A stretch of DNA of 64,000 bases from Beta vulgaris subsp. vulgaris (GCF_026745355.1 NC_079206.1:36773642-36837641), one strand, 5' to 3'; counted from the stretch's first letter, positions 40,871 to 51,423 are shown. Notes: generated from the sequence alone by a model not told the origin. A program made the numbers and translations.

Positions 40871-43800
40871 ACCTAGAACGTGGTTAATACCTGTCAAAAG
40901 AAAAAAAAAATTAATGCGCCATTGCTTCGATCTTGCGCCATAGCAACTTGCACACCATCCCTACAACCACCACTCTCCATAATACAAAAATTCTCCCCAT
41001 AATCCAAATTCTTCCATCAAAATTCCACCTTTACTTTCGTAAAATTCATAATCAGGGCTCTCACATTGTTCAATTCGTCAAATTGTGATTCTCGTCAATT
41101 CTTCTGGAATTTGTGATTCTTTTCGTCAATTTGTGATTCTTTTGGGGAGAAAAGAGATTTTCGAAAAAGTATAAAATTGGTGCACTTGTAAAAGGTAATT
41201 CGAGCAATTTTTTTTATCTCCGGTAAGCAAGCTTTTCTGCTCAGTTTTAGTTGCCTACAATGTGTTTGTTAAAATGCCTGAATGAATAGTTTCTATTATT
41301 TTCTTCTTGCTATTCATAAGTTACTGTGTTTTTTTTTTCATTTAGGTATATTGTTTATAACTTTGTTGTTATCATGAACATAATTAGGAATTAGAAATAT
41401 ATACATTAATGTTTGTTGGGTTTTTCAATTTTGGAAGAAGTCGATAACTTACATATTAACCTGATCTTTATGCCAATTTATGAAAACCCAATTAGACCGA
41501 ATTATTTATTGAATTAATTTTGGTAAGCTCAAAAAAATAATTCTAAAAGTATGAAAGTGCAGTGTTACATTAACAGGTGTATCTAACAGAAATACAAGTA
41601 GTTGGTCAAATTGCAGGTTACATTACACCTAAGAAAGTAGGCTCTCAACCTCCATTTCTGTTATTGAGTGAATCTAAGGTAATGTTTTTGGTAGATTTGT
41701 TATAAAGTTCTCTCATTTGATTGATAATGGTGCAATTTGGTTCATTTTTCTTGTATATTATTAATTTTGAACTGGGATTTTTCTTGAATAAGTATATAGT
41801 TTGGTGCCTTTTTTTTTCATTAAATAAGCCTCTCAGTTCTCGGATGCTCATAGAATTTAGTTAGAAGGAGAAGTTAATTTGATCAATTTTACCAACATTA
41901 ACCTAAATGTTAGATTGCATTGTGATTGTGCATTTGATTTGTGAAGTAGGTATACTTGAGAAATGCAATGGTAAGAGAATTCTTATGCCAATTAAAGGAT
42001 GTGTAGGATTCTTCACTGTTACAAGAGATTTTGTTGTTACAAACAGAATTTGGGCCTTCTTTTGTATAGATTGAGCTGTGTAAATCGTCCTTCTTTCGAG
42101 ATTGGTTCAGCGAATTGTAACGGGGTCATAAACCAGGGGGATGATAAGATCCATTTCATCACTGTGATTCAAGAGTCGGATTTTTTAAAAAAACTATAGC
42201 TTAACATATACTTCATCATTGTGATTCCAATTTGTTAGAATGAAGACTGAATATGCCTTTTCTGTAGATAACCCAGAGTAAAAAGAAGAGAAATATTGAA
42301 GGCCTAAGATGCTTTTCATTTCAATTTCATACATTACACCCTCTTTAGTCCTTTACATAGATGATTCCCTCAGTATTTCAATGACAGTTAGTGATCACAA
42401 CGGAACTGAAATACCGACGGAGTGAAGGCATGGAAAACTGTGTTCGGATCGTTAAGCATTAACGGAAGTAAATTCAATTGTTGGAAATATTGTTTCTTAA
42501 TGTTCTGTAATATTTCACTAATACACACTAAAATCTGTCTATAAAGCACTTAGATTTCTAGGGTGAGTTAGTGTTCTCTATCTTCATGCCAGGGGGGAAC
42601 ATTTTTGAGTTAATAAAAGAAAGCATAGGATTGTCCAAGAATATGTATCACTATGTAGAATTCAAGCTTCTTTACTGGCTGCTGGCATAGTTGCCATATA
42701 TCCTGGCCACTTATTAATGTTGGAGAAAATGTGTAAAGATTTACTTCTCGGTCCATGAACATAAGGTTTCTGTATCTCCAGTTCATGTAACTTGTGAGCT
42801 TTACCCTTGTCTTTCAAGTTATGTTGTTCTAGACGCTAATTGTTTCCTTGTACTAAGGTCTTACACTCTTAAGTAGAAAGAATTACTATGTTCTCAGTGG
42901 AAATGTAGCAATTATCTTAAAGAGGGAAACCAGGTCCAACCTGAGGTTTCTCTCTGAATCATGATTGCCACATCTCTGGGTGGTAGTTGATAGGCTTTCT
43001 CGTGTTCTATGTCTCAGTGACTTCATGTAATCCAGAAAGGGTGCCAGTTTTAGTATCATTGTGAAAAGTTCTTGCACTTACTTCAGAAGCTAGTCTATAG
43101 ATTTGGCGACCTTGTTAGTTGAAGGGCAAGGGAGAAGCAATAGGTTTAGACATTTTATTTTCATTCCGGATTGAGTTTGTTGGGTTTGCACAAAGAACTA
43201 TAAAATAATACTTTTACCAATTTACTGTAAAATTGTTATCACACAAGGATACCTGTCAAATTCACTTACCTCGATCTAGCCTACATAAATAGCCACAAGT
43301 TGTTAGGACACTCACAAGAGTAGTTTTTGACAGTTGTTTCTCAACCTTAACCTGTACATATAACAATGAGCAAAATATGAGTTTTCCTTCCTTCCTGCCT
43401 AACAATGCTCACCCTTCCCAACCCTAATCGAAAGAAAAATTAGTCACAAAACCTTATTTGGTCCAGATGCAGCTTGTATTTGCATTTCCTTTGTTCTTTG
43501 GTTAGAATTGTAACAAGCATCATTCCCTTCATCATCACTTAATGTGGAGGAATAGCTCTGAAAGTTCTGAACATCAGTTTCAGATAGAATACTTCATAAT
43601 CAGAATATCAGAATGCCTAAAGAAACTATTACTGCATCACATTGATATAATACTATATTATAGACAGAAGTTCTTGTGAACCAGCTTCTTTAAGCTGGGT
43701 AGTTATGTCAAATTTCAACAATTTAAAAAGAAGTTATAGTATTAAGCATCATATGACATAAAGTGCACATACAGAGTAACCATCATATGACTTCAAGAAA

Positions 43801-44157
43801 TCTTTCTGGCTAGAGCACCTCCGCAATCCTTTTTGCTGATTAGAAGATTTTGACTGCATCAAAGGTTTTTGTTAGCTCCAAATGTTTAGTTCTTTGGGCT
43901 TGACATGAATTCTGTTTTTATGAATGTGTTCATTTTGTAAAACCAGGAAATTAGAAGTCTTGTCATATAAAAATTAAGTATTTATATGATTAACATAGAC
44001 ACTAGCAGAAATCAGCAAAATTGGTTTGCATAACATCTAATAATTTTTTGGGATTGAAAATATTTGTGAGGAACGAGGAGAATGTTATTCTTGCTCATAC
44101 TAATAAAATACATATTTATACTAATTCTAATTATAATGATCTGAAATTATTTTGTAG
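40871..44157. other. Outer CACTA interior, no recognised gene
   Basis: About 3.3 kb of AT-rich sequence. The stretch near 40915-41060 (GCGCCATTGC repeats, C-rich and A-rich runs) looks like a transcribed leader. The rest has only short reading frames with no domain that I recognise. It could be captured host sequence or a decayed transposase gene with introns. Confidence 0.4.
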
Positions 44158-44316
44158 TACTTTCCAGGGATTCCTATCACTTATTCCCAAGAGATGATCG
44201 GTAAGTTAAGAGATATGTGGGTGGATTATTTAAACAATCAAACACAAGACGATGGAGATGGAAGACGACGGTCAAGTTTGAATTGTACATATTATTTGAT
44301 TATTTTAGAATTTTAG
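44158..44316 (+). other. Possible terminal exon in the outer CACTA
   Basis: A pyrimidine-rich tract and TTTGTAG (44151-44157) form a plausible splice acceptor, followed by an open frame of ~52 codons to TAG at 44314. Its middle is acidic and polar (TQDDGDGRRRSS). The inner CACTA has a similar end: an acceptor TTTTGCAG at 45547-45554 followed by an acidic frame DEYDNEDGDEV and a stop. No domain is recognised; this may be the last exon of a CACTA-borne gene. Confidence 0.3.
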
Positions 44317-44472
44317 TTTTAGTAGCTAGCATTAGATTATAGAAACTTTATTTTATGACATTATTAGAAGAAATTGATGCTTTGAATAAAATTGCTATTG
44401 TATATAAATTGAATGTAGCAAATATTCTTTTGACATGATGAATAAAGAAAGCAAGAATTTATATTTAATAAT

Positions 44473-46207
44473 CACTACAACAAAATTCTTTATTTACGAC
44501 CAAAAATTACGACCACGCGCGTTTCTGGTCGTAAATAATGAGGAATAACGACCAGATCTGCTAACTGGTTGTAAATAGAATAAATTATCTACGACGAGGC
44601 AGAATTCTGGTCGTAAAAGCTAATATCTCGTCGCAAAAAAATGAACGATTACAACAACACGGATTTCTCGTCGTAAATGATAAGAAATAACAACCAGATT
44701 TGTTAAGTCGTCGTAATTATAACAAATTATTTGCGACGAGACGGAAATCTCGTCGTAAAAACAGAGAAACTTGAAAATTCGCTGAAAAACTTAAGCGGGA
44801 TTTTTCCCGGGTTATACTTCAATTTTTCTATCTATTTCTTTTTTTTTCGCCCAAAACAAAAGCTACCTTATCTTTCTCTCTCCACTTTCACTCCCTATTT
44901 TTTCACTTTACCCCTCATGTTCATCATCTTTCTCTCTCTTCTCATTCCTCTTCACTGTTCGTAGCATATTTCTTCAAACCCAAAAATTTTCCTCAAATTT
45001 TCTGTGGCTTTGTATTTCGTATTTCATTCGATTTTTTCTGGAATTTTGTGGGTTTGAATTTTAAATTTGGTCCCCTTATTTTTGGAATTCTTGTTCTGAA
45101 TCTCAATGTTTTTAGTCGCAATTTGAATCTTTTAGGTTGAATGTCAAAGTTTCAAACCAAAAAAATTCGATTTTTGGGTTTCAAACTCAAGATTTGAAGA
45201 TGTTGGTGTTCTTCCTTCAATAGTAGCGATTTTTGTTCGATTTGCTGTAATTCGGGTGAATTTCCGTTCGTTTTGGGTACAAATTTGTTCGATTTTTTTT
45301 TTTTTTTTTTTTTTTTTGGGTCTGTTTGGTTCGATTTTGGGAGATTGTGTGGGTTGATTTTGGGGTCGATTTTGTGGGCTGATTTTTGGAGATTTGGGTC
45401 GATTTGTGGGTGATTTTTTGTGATTTTTTTGGTGGATGTTGTGGGTGATTTGTTGGTCATTTATGGGTGGTTTCTGGGAGATTTTGTTGTCTTTCAGATT
45501 TTGTTTTTTTTTTCAGATTTTGTGGTCCTAATTTTTCTTTATTTTATTTTGCAGATGAATATGATAATGAAGACGGAGACGAAGTTTGAACGATGAAGAT
45601 GCTAATGATGAAGGTGAAGATGAATGATGATGAGTGATGAAGATGCTGATGAATGATGATGATTGGTGTTATTTTTTTTGTAATTATTTACATATTATTA
45701 ATATAAAAAATAAATTTTTTTTTTGTAATTATTTACCTGTTATTAATAAAAATCAATTTTTTTCAATTTTTTTATTAATTGTTAAAGTTGTGTAAGGATC
45801 TTTGTATATTTACTAAGTAAATGATTAAGGGATTTGCCTAATATATGGTCTCATACAAATATTTGATGGTTTAAGTGTGAATTTTGGGTTTGAATTTAAG
45901 GAATTTGCCTTATATTTGACACAATAAAAACAACAAGAAATCACGTATTAAATCATCATTTAAAAAAAAAAAATATTTACGACCAGAAATCTGGTCGTGG
46001 ATGATACAAATTGCGACGAGAAATAATCTGGTCGTAAAAGAGCAATTACGACGAGCCACTAAAACCGGTTGTAATATTATTTACGACGAAGCCTTTTACG
46101 ACGACTGACGACCATACGCGTTTCTCGTCGTAAAAGACTTTTAACGACGAGAATTGGGCCTTTTACGATGAGAAATCCGGTCGTAAATGACAGTTTTTCT
46201 TGTAGTG
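44473..46207. mobile_element. Nested CACTA transposon, non-autonomous, 1735 bp
   Basis: The termini are CACTACAACAAAA on the left and, as reverse complement, CACTACAAGAAAA on the right, with a perfect 3-bp target duplication AAT (44470-44472 and 46208-46210). The subterminal regions (44490-44760 and 45975-46195) are dense arrays of TTACGACCAG / CTCGTCGTAAA in both orientations, quite different from the outer element's motifs, so it belongs to another CACTA family. The interior has a pyrimidine-rich leader-like stretch (~44860-44960), a G/T-skewed stretch and a GATGA-rich coding-like tail (45555-45660). There is no transposase. It inserted into the outer CACTA and is therefore younger. Confidence 0.9.
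45292..45480. repeat. T homopolymer followed by a G/T-skewed tract
   Basis: A run of about 25 T (~45293-45317) is followed by ~165 bp almost devoid of C and A on this strand, made of GATTTTGGG / GGGTTGATTTT-like units. It lies inside the nested CACTA. The run length is prone to polymerase slippage and may be miscounted. Confidence 0.8.
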
Positions 46208-46621
46208 AATATTGTTGTGGCTATTTATAAATTGTTATACAAACCTGTCAAGAAAAAAATAAAAAAAATTATTTTATTAGAAAAAAAAAGCGTATATACA
46301 AAGAGCCGCAAATACAGAATAATGTATGTATTGTAACATTTTACTAAACCTAAGAAACCGGTTGTGGTCAATAAATGGTTTCAAAGTGTAAGGCAAGGAG
46401 ACTGGTTTTTAATGTTAAATGGTCTCCTAACCTCTTTACGTATTATATATATACTTATCTAACAGACTGGTTTTACCTGTCAACTGGTCTCCTACATAAA
46501 CAAGGAAACCAGACATTATATCCGGTCTCTTAGCCTAGGACACCTGTGAGATGGAGATGTGTTATAGTCCGGTTTCCTAGGCCATTTTCAATCGATTTCC
46601 TAGGCCTTTTTTGTAGTAGTG

Positions 46622-47187
46622 TCTGTTAGGATTCTATTATGTAGTATCCTAGTTATGTTAGGAGACTATGTATTTTATTTGCTTTATAAGTCTTCTTTTA
46701 GGAGTTTTAGTGATGAAGGAATCCTATTATACTTAGGATTCTAATTCCTTTGTCATTGAGTCTTATTAGGAGTCTTATTTTATAATTATCTTTAAAGTAG
46801 GCGTGTGGAATAGGAGTAGATAAGTTTAAGTTTGTTATTTATCTTTATCCTTTAAGATAAAGATAGATAAGTTTGTTAGTTGTTATTCATATTTATCCTT
46901 TAAGCTTTACTAGATAAGTTAGGAATCTTGTACTATATAATAAGATGTTCGGCCATATGAATAAAAATAGAGAGTTTTTTTTTGCTTTTGATTAAAGATT
47001 GTCATGTGCATGTTTGTATTGATTTTGGTCGTCGTACCAAGAACACATATATCGTGGTTTATGTGAATCTCCTAATTGAGGTTAGGTAGAGATCCTCTAG
47101 TTCTTGAGGGAACATATAAAGTCTATGCATTCAAAGCTCATACTAGTCGCCTTATTTTTGGTTCGAAGCATCCGTAGAATCACATCA
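46622..47187 (+). mobile_element. L-family Ty3/gypsy LTR, 3' part, plus strand
   Basis: From GTTAGGATTC onward this matches, in inverse orientation, the LTR at 48146-48970 (shared TAGGAGACTATGTATTTTATTT, AAGTGATGAAGGAATCC, AGGCGTGTGGA, CTTTATCCTTTAAG and CATATGAATAAA, allowing mismatches). It ends in CACATCA at 47187, two bases before the primer site, as expected for an LTR of the TGAT...ATCA type. A TATA-like CTATATAATAAG lies at 46933. Its 5' part is separated by, or lost at, the CACTA insertion. Confidence 0.8.
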
Positions 47188-47189
47188 AG

Positions 47190-47201
47190 TGGTATCAGAG
47201 C
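47190..47201 (+). other. Primer binding site, initiator tRNA-Met
   Basis: TGGTATCAGAGC is complementary to the 3' end of plant initiator tRNA-Met, the usual primer for many plant LTR retrotransposons. It sits two bases after the LTR end. Confidence 0.9.
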
Positions 47202-47342
47202 AAGGGTCACTATGGAGGCGCGTGACAACGCATGTGATATCAGATTTTGGAGTTTTTTAGTTTTGTGGATAGCTAACATACAGTGCTACGTTTTGTCAAA
47301 ATTTCAGCCTATTCTTAACAGAACTAGGATTTTGGAGTCTTT
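47202..47342 (+). other. Leader remnant of the plus-strand L element
   Basis: About 140 bp after the primer site, including an ATG (ATGGAGGCGCGTGAC) that may be the former gag start. It ends where sequence in the opposite orientation begins (TACATAGTCTCC, 47344). No domain is recognisable. Confidence 0.45.
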
Positions 47343-47474
47343 TATACATAGTCTCCTAACGGAACTAGGACACTACGTACGAATCATAACAGAACCAGGA
47401 CTCTTGGACAGTGGCTAGCACAGTCTTGCTAACAGTGATCCACACTGTCTTGTAGACCATCTTTCATCCGTATC
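47343..47474 (-). mobile_element. 5' end of an L-family LTR, minus strand (3' LTR of the inverted element)
   Basis: It matches the start of the LTR at 48146-48970 read on the minus strand (GGACAGTGGCTAGCACAG, CTTGCTAACAGTG, CACTGTCTTGTAGACCATC). The terminal base differs (TATCG instead of TATCA). Only ~130 bp survive; the rest is cut off where it meets the plus-strand leader, giving an inverted junction. Confidence 0.8.
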
Positions 47475-47489
47475 GTCCTCCCCCTCTTG
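47475..47489 (-). other. Polypurine tract of the inverted L element
   Basis: CAAGAGGGGGAGGAC on the minus strand, immediately before the LTR. It primes plus-strand DNA synthesis. It is also readable as coding, with an EGEDDTD-like tail crossing into the LTR. Confidence 0.75.
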
Positions 47490-47504
47490 AAAACGAACTT
47501 GTCG

Positions 47505-48143
47505 TCAAGTTCCATAGTCATAACATGTAACCAAATCAGCAGCACTCAAGGATGCACACACGCCATCCCCAAGCAAGACTTGGAACGTATCATAATTCTC
47601 CCTATGCACAACCTTGAACAGACCTTCTTCAATAAGCGCGGTTTTCCCCTTTGCATTATGGTGGAGCTTTTGTGCACTTAACAACAGCCATACATAGTCA
47701 TCAATCTCGAATGGTGGCTTTTGCCATGCTTGCAACACATGCTGCTCCCTTTTCTTTTCCTTACTTTGCTTGCAGTTCATGCCTTTCATAGTGTCTTCAT
47801 CTCCCACCAATGAAACCATAGTAACCCCATCAATAGTCTTTGATGCCACTTTAGGTGGTAATGGCTTCAAATTCACCCGTTTTCCCTCATGCATCACCGA
47901 AACCATATTCCTTTTAGCCAAGTAAACCATGTCACGATCAAACTGTCATGGTCTCCCAAGCAAGATAGCACACGCATCCATAGGCACCACATCACACTAA
48001 ACCTCATCCTTAAACTCGCCAATAGAAAAGATAATGAGAGCTTGCTTAGCAACCGCCACTCCTCCATTGTTGGTCAACCATTTTAGTTTGTAGGGATGAG
48101 CATGTGGCCGTGTTTCTAAAGCTAATGTATCCACCATCTTCTT
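47505..48143 (-). pseudogene. Ty3/gypsy protease fragment fused to integrase C-terminal tail, internally deleted
   Basis: Read on the minus strand, the first part is the downstream half of a retropepsin (KQALIIFSIGEFKDEV, then CDVVPMDACAILLGRP). It has two in-frame stops, one in DEV*CDV and one in GRP*QF, both where related copies have TGG or TTG. The frame then opens from 47930 and ends in a region resembling the post-integrase tail (LFKVVHRENYDTFQV, then SLSAADLV). Reverse transcriptase, RNase H and the integrase core, about 2.5-3 kb in relatives, are missing between the two parts. The product could not work; the copy resembles a deletion derivative that might have moved in trans. Confidence 0.75.
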
Positions 48144-48145
48144 TG

Positions 48146-48970
48146 AGCACAAATTAGTACGCAAACGGAATCTGCTTAGCTTCGAATAACCTTCACTTAG
48201 TTAATCTCCACTAAGGGCTCTAATTCACTTTTAGGGCTTCACTCACCTTAAACTTTAATTAGGAAAGGATTTGAGATTGGTTTATTAGCTTCACTCACTA
48301 ACTCACGCAAATCTCGCTTAGTTTTAGGTTTCACTCGCCTAAATCTAAGGTTCTTGTATTTAGATTCACTCTCTAAAAACAATGAAATCTTGTAATCAAG
48401 TACGTCCAAAATCAGTCATAAACTTACGTTTAATCTTCAAACAAAAAAACAACTCTCTTTATTCATATGGGCGAAATCTTATATATATATAGTACAAGAC
48501 TCCGAAACCTATTAAAACTAGTAAAGCTTAAACGATAAAGATAAATAACTACTAACAAACTTATCTGTCTTTAACTTAAAGGATAAAGATAAATAACTAA
48601 CTAACTTATCTACTAACAAACTTATCTATCTTCATCTTAAAGGATAAAGATAAATAACAAACTAACTAATCTATCCACACGCCTAGGATAAGAATTACCA
48701 CTCTTAGGATAAGAATCACCATATCCTAGCTTATTTAGACTCCTCACAAGACTCAATGACAAGGAATTAGACTTCTAAATATAATAGGATTCCTTCATCA
48801 CTTAAATACCTAAAATAAAGACTTATAAAGTAAATAAAATACATAGTCTCCTAACAGAACTAGGACACTATGTACGAATCCTAACAGAACCAAGACTCCT
48901 GGACAGTGGCTAGCACAGTCTTGCTAACAGTGGCCCACACTGTCTTGTAGACCATCTCCCATCTGTATCA
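48146..48970 (-). mobile_element. L-family LTR, minus strand (5' LTR of the inverted element)
   Basis: On the minus strand it begins TGATACAGATGGGAG (48970 leftward) and carries the AAGACAGTG / CCACTGTCC start shared with the M LTR, the TTATCCTTTAAG repeats, a TATA-like run CTATATATATATAAG (~48478-48492) and CATATGAATAAAGAG. The half beyond the TATA box differs from the plus-strand L copy. The 3' end, the primer site and gag are deleted where it meets the protease fragment at about 48145. A tandem ~50-60 bp sub-repeat (AACTTATCT...GATAAAGATAAATAAC) is visible at 48533-48668. Confidence 0.75.
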
Positions 48971-49865
48971 TTAAACCCTTAATATGACATTGAGTTTTAT
49001 ATTTTACAAAGAGTTTTAAGTTTTTTTTTTCTTCCGAGAGATGAGTTACTCTGATTTTATTTATTTGTCTGCAGGAAGATGATTTGGGTAACAAATTTGC
49101 AATCGGATTTGGGAGCCCATTTTCCTCTCATACTTGGGCTTATGTTGTGAGGAATTAAATCTCGTGTTGGGATTGTTCAATTATCCGAAGATGAATAAGT
49201 GAAGCTTGGTGGCCACAAAAGGCAAAAGATAAAAACAAAAAGAGAGAAATGGAAACCTCAAGAGTTTTCTTTCTTCCAGGGAGAAAACGGCAGTATATGA
49301 AAGGTAACAACAAGTGGGTTTCATTTTTCGAAGATAAAATTATATCTTAGCAATCTGGGAAAGAAAAGGAAGTTTAGGAAACTTAGGTGTTTTTGGTGAA
49401 GAGGAATAGACGGCAACATCGTTGAAAAAAAAGAGAAGGAAAACAACGTTGGAGTAGGGAGAGTACTCAGGGCTGAAAATTACAAGAAGCAGGAAAGCAA
49501 AAGGCACCGTTTGGAGCGAAGGAGATTGCAGTGCGAATTGTATGAGTAGAAACACCAGCGAGAAGATTACATATTAGAAACAACAGCAAAGCAGTAGATT
49601 ACAGCTTACATATTACAGTAGGAATTTTCCTTCCATCGGCAATTGTGGTATTTTATCTTGGATGTTCTTTATCACTTTTAGACTAGTGTGCTTATCTCCA
49701 TGCAATTGGCACTTGAACTTGGATTAATAATATAGTTATTAGATTTTCTAAATTTTCAATTATGAATTATTTCACTCTTAATAGTATTATTTTTGTTCTT
49801 AATATGTTAGGCTAAATCTCCTTAGGGTAGGGAGATATATTTAGTATTGGTATCATCTCTTCTTT
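48971..49865. other. Unassigned sequence with one exon-like fragment
   Basis: Bases 49075-49159 could be a last exon: a pyrimidine-rich tract and TTTGTCTGCAG (to 49074) precede an open frame EDDLGNKFAIGFGSPFSSHT..., which stops at TAA after ~27 codons. I do not recognise the protein. The rest (49160-49865) is A/G-rich and then AT-rich sequence with no convincing gene, RNA or repeat. It may be older transposon or host-derived DNA. Confidence 0.3.
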
Positions 49866-49942
49866 GTCTCCTGACCCTCAAAGTTAATTGTCTCAGTTGG
49901 TCTTGCATTAAGGTAATCCTAGCCTCATTCTCACGCCTCTCT
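49866..49942 (-). pseudogene. Gag N-terminal fragment, Ty3/gypsy
   Basis: On the minus strand, ATG at 49942 opens a frame MEAERRENEARITLMQDQLR..., rich in charged residues and of the kind seen at the N terminus of gag in this group; it decays within ~30 codons. Compare NEARLVGVENQIATLSEQM in the P gag (51630-51700). It lies only 13 bases from the LTR end at 49956, so the primer site and leader are missing. Confidence 0.5.
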
Positions 49943-49955
49943 GCCTCCATAGATT

Positions 49956-50336
49956 TGATGTGGCACTTGATGTTCCAGATGGATATGGAGGTTTCCTGGT
50001 GAAAAAAAAAAAAAAACTATTTTAAGGTGTGTGTTTGAAGGTGATGATGGATAGAATCTTAAAGGCAACGACTTCAAGTTTGGAACAAAGGCAACGACTT
50101 TGATCCACTAGTCAAGCTAGTCTCTAAACTTTCTCTCAAGTACTCTTAGCAATACACTTAAAGATTTCTTATTCAATAATCAAAAACATACAATTACTCC
50201 AATATGATGAAATACATGCGCTTATATAGGACAAGCCATGTACTAACAACCGACTTTAACTAACTATTATGCTAAACCGACTTAACTACTTAACAACATA
50301 AAGCATAAAAGAAACTTCTAGAGTAATTACATAACA
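49956..50336 (-). mobile_element. M-family LTR fragment (381 bp), minus strand
   Basis: It matches the M LTRs at 54101-54689 and 59370-59968 over their leftmost ~380 bp (GATGTTCCAGATGGATATGG, GGCAACGACTTCAAG, CTTATATAGGACAAGCC, TAATTACATAACA). It starts with the intact LTR edge TGATGTGG and stops at the left end of the P LTR, so P inserted into it or recombined with it. The matching right part is not found next to P. Confidence 0.85.
50221..50230 (-). promoter_or_regulatory. TATA box of the M-type LTR fragment
   Basis: CCTATATAAG on the minus strand, at the same place as in the two full M LTRs. Normally this directs Pol II transcription of the retroelement. Confidence 0.5.
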
Positions 50337-51423
50337 TGATGCAGGAGCATCTAGATTGAACCAAGGTATTCTTATTCAACAAGGCCACAAGGAGAAGATG
50401 GTGAAAGAAGTACACTTCATAAGCTTAACTAGCTCGGTTTTCCCTAAAACTCTTCTTAAGCATCTTAATTAGGCTAATCTTTTGCTAATCTCCTTTTAAG
50501 CAAGATTAATTAGTACTAATGATACCTTAATCATCATTATGTATTTTTAATCAAGTTTAGTAGGTGATTAACTAGCCTAATTAGGTGAATTAGTGAAGCT
50601 AATCATGTTTAGCGCTAAGCTAGCTTAATCTTCTTATGATCCGATTTTGGTAAAGGCATTAAGGAGGCTTATTTTCTGAATTTCCAAGCCACCTCAAGCT
50701 TAGGGATGATCTCATAGATGATTAGAAGAGCCATGTGAACTTCACATGGGCAAAGAAGCACCAACAAATGAGAGAAGAGAACTTCATTGCAAAGAACTCT
50801 AAGCTGCCAACATCCACACGTCCCAGCAGCTTCTTCTTCAAGACTTTTGGGCAATGATTTCTCCTACTGCAAAAGCTTTGTACTTCTAAGGATATTTAGT
50901 TTAAGAATTTATTTTAATATCCCATTGGTAGTTTCTCTGTTTAGCAACTCCCAATAGGGTAGCCTAGCTATTTTCTAGGAGGTGTGCTGTAACCGTTTTA
51001 GTTTTTGTTTCTCTTATTTTATTGTCCTAGTTGGCATAGCAAATGGCGTCCCAATGAGCTGAATTTTGGACATGTTGTATCCATATATGTTTACTTTGTA
51101 ATGGTTTTGGAATTAGACCATTCCAGTTGATAGTGAAACTTTTATGACAAATATACTAAGCTGTGTGCATAGTGTATCTTTGGGTCAGTTTTGACCAACT
51201 CTTAAACCTTTGCAATTTTAATCATCTAAACGTTGATTTGGTGATTGAAACTCAAAGTAGAATTAAACTAGAAGCTCATTATTATAGTATAGTCTTGATT
51301 GATGGTACATTGGCTTGTGGAAAGTGGTGGTTGTTCGAGTTATTCGAACCGGTTTGATACATTGTTCTAATCTTTGATCTTTCTTAATTCGAATGCTCTT
51401 GTTGTCTAAACCTATATGCATCA
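50337..51423 (+). mobile_element. 5' LTR of the P element, 1087 bp
   Basis: It starts TGATGCAGG and ends TATATGCATCA, so the ends are inverted repeats (TGATGCA / TGCATCA). The tRNA-Met primer site follows two bases later. The left flank is M LTR sequence. The 3' LTR is missing, so a target duplication cannot be tested. The LTR interior has no gene; its first half holds several TAGGCTAAT / AATTAGGCT-like short repeats (50467-50590). Confidence 0.8.

Larger units (their letters stand above)
40440..46621. mobile_element. CACTA (En/Spm) transposon, non-autonomous, ~6.2 kb
   Basis: The ends are CACTACTACAAAAA on the left and its reverse complement on the right (TTTTTGTAGTAGTG, ending 46621), flanked by a perfect 3-bp duplication TCT (40437-40439 and 46622-46624). 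CACTA termini and a 3-bp target duplication are family hallmarks. Both subterminal regions are packed with motifs in both orientations built on GGAAACCGGTT, AGGAGAC and CAGTCTC, which resemble transposase-binding subterminal repeats. The interior holds no recognisable TnpD/TnpA-like transposase, only short frames, so mobility would need an enzyme from elsewhere. The element carries a second CACTA element at 44473-46207 and lies within an L-type LTR. Confidence 0.9.

Noticed and set aside
44731..44964. A 77-residue plus-strand frame
   Set aside because: It spans CACTA subterminal repeats and a CT-rich leader-like stretch, with no domain.
45152..45460. A 102-residue lysine/proline-rich minus-strand frame
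   Set aside because: It is the reverse reading of the T-run and G/T-skewed tract; the composition alone explains it.
40440..46621. An autonomous CACTA transposase gene
   Set aside because: Frames inside are all short and none shows a recognisable transposase domain. A heavily intron-split gene cannot be excluded but is not supported.
49340..49555. A 71-residue hydrophobic minus-strand frame
   Set aside because: It is the complement of an A/G-rich stretch, with phenylalanine and leucine from T-rich codons. No conserved motif or promoter is visible.
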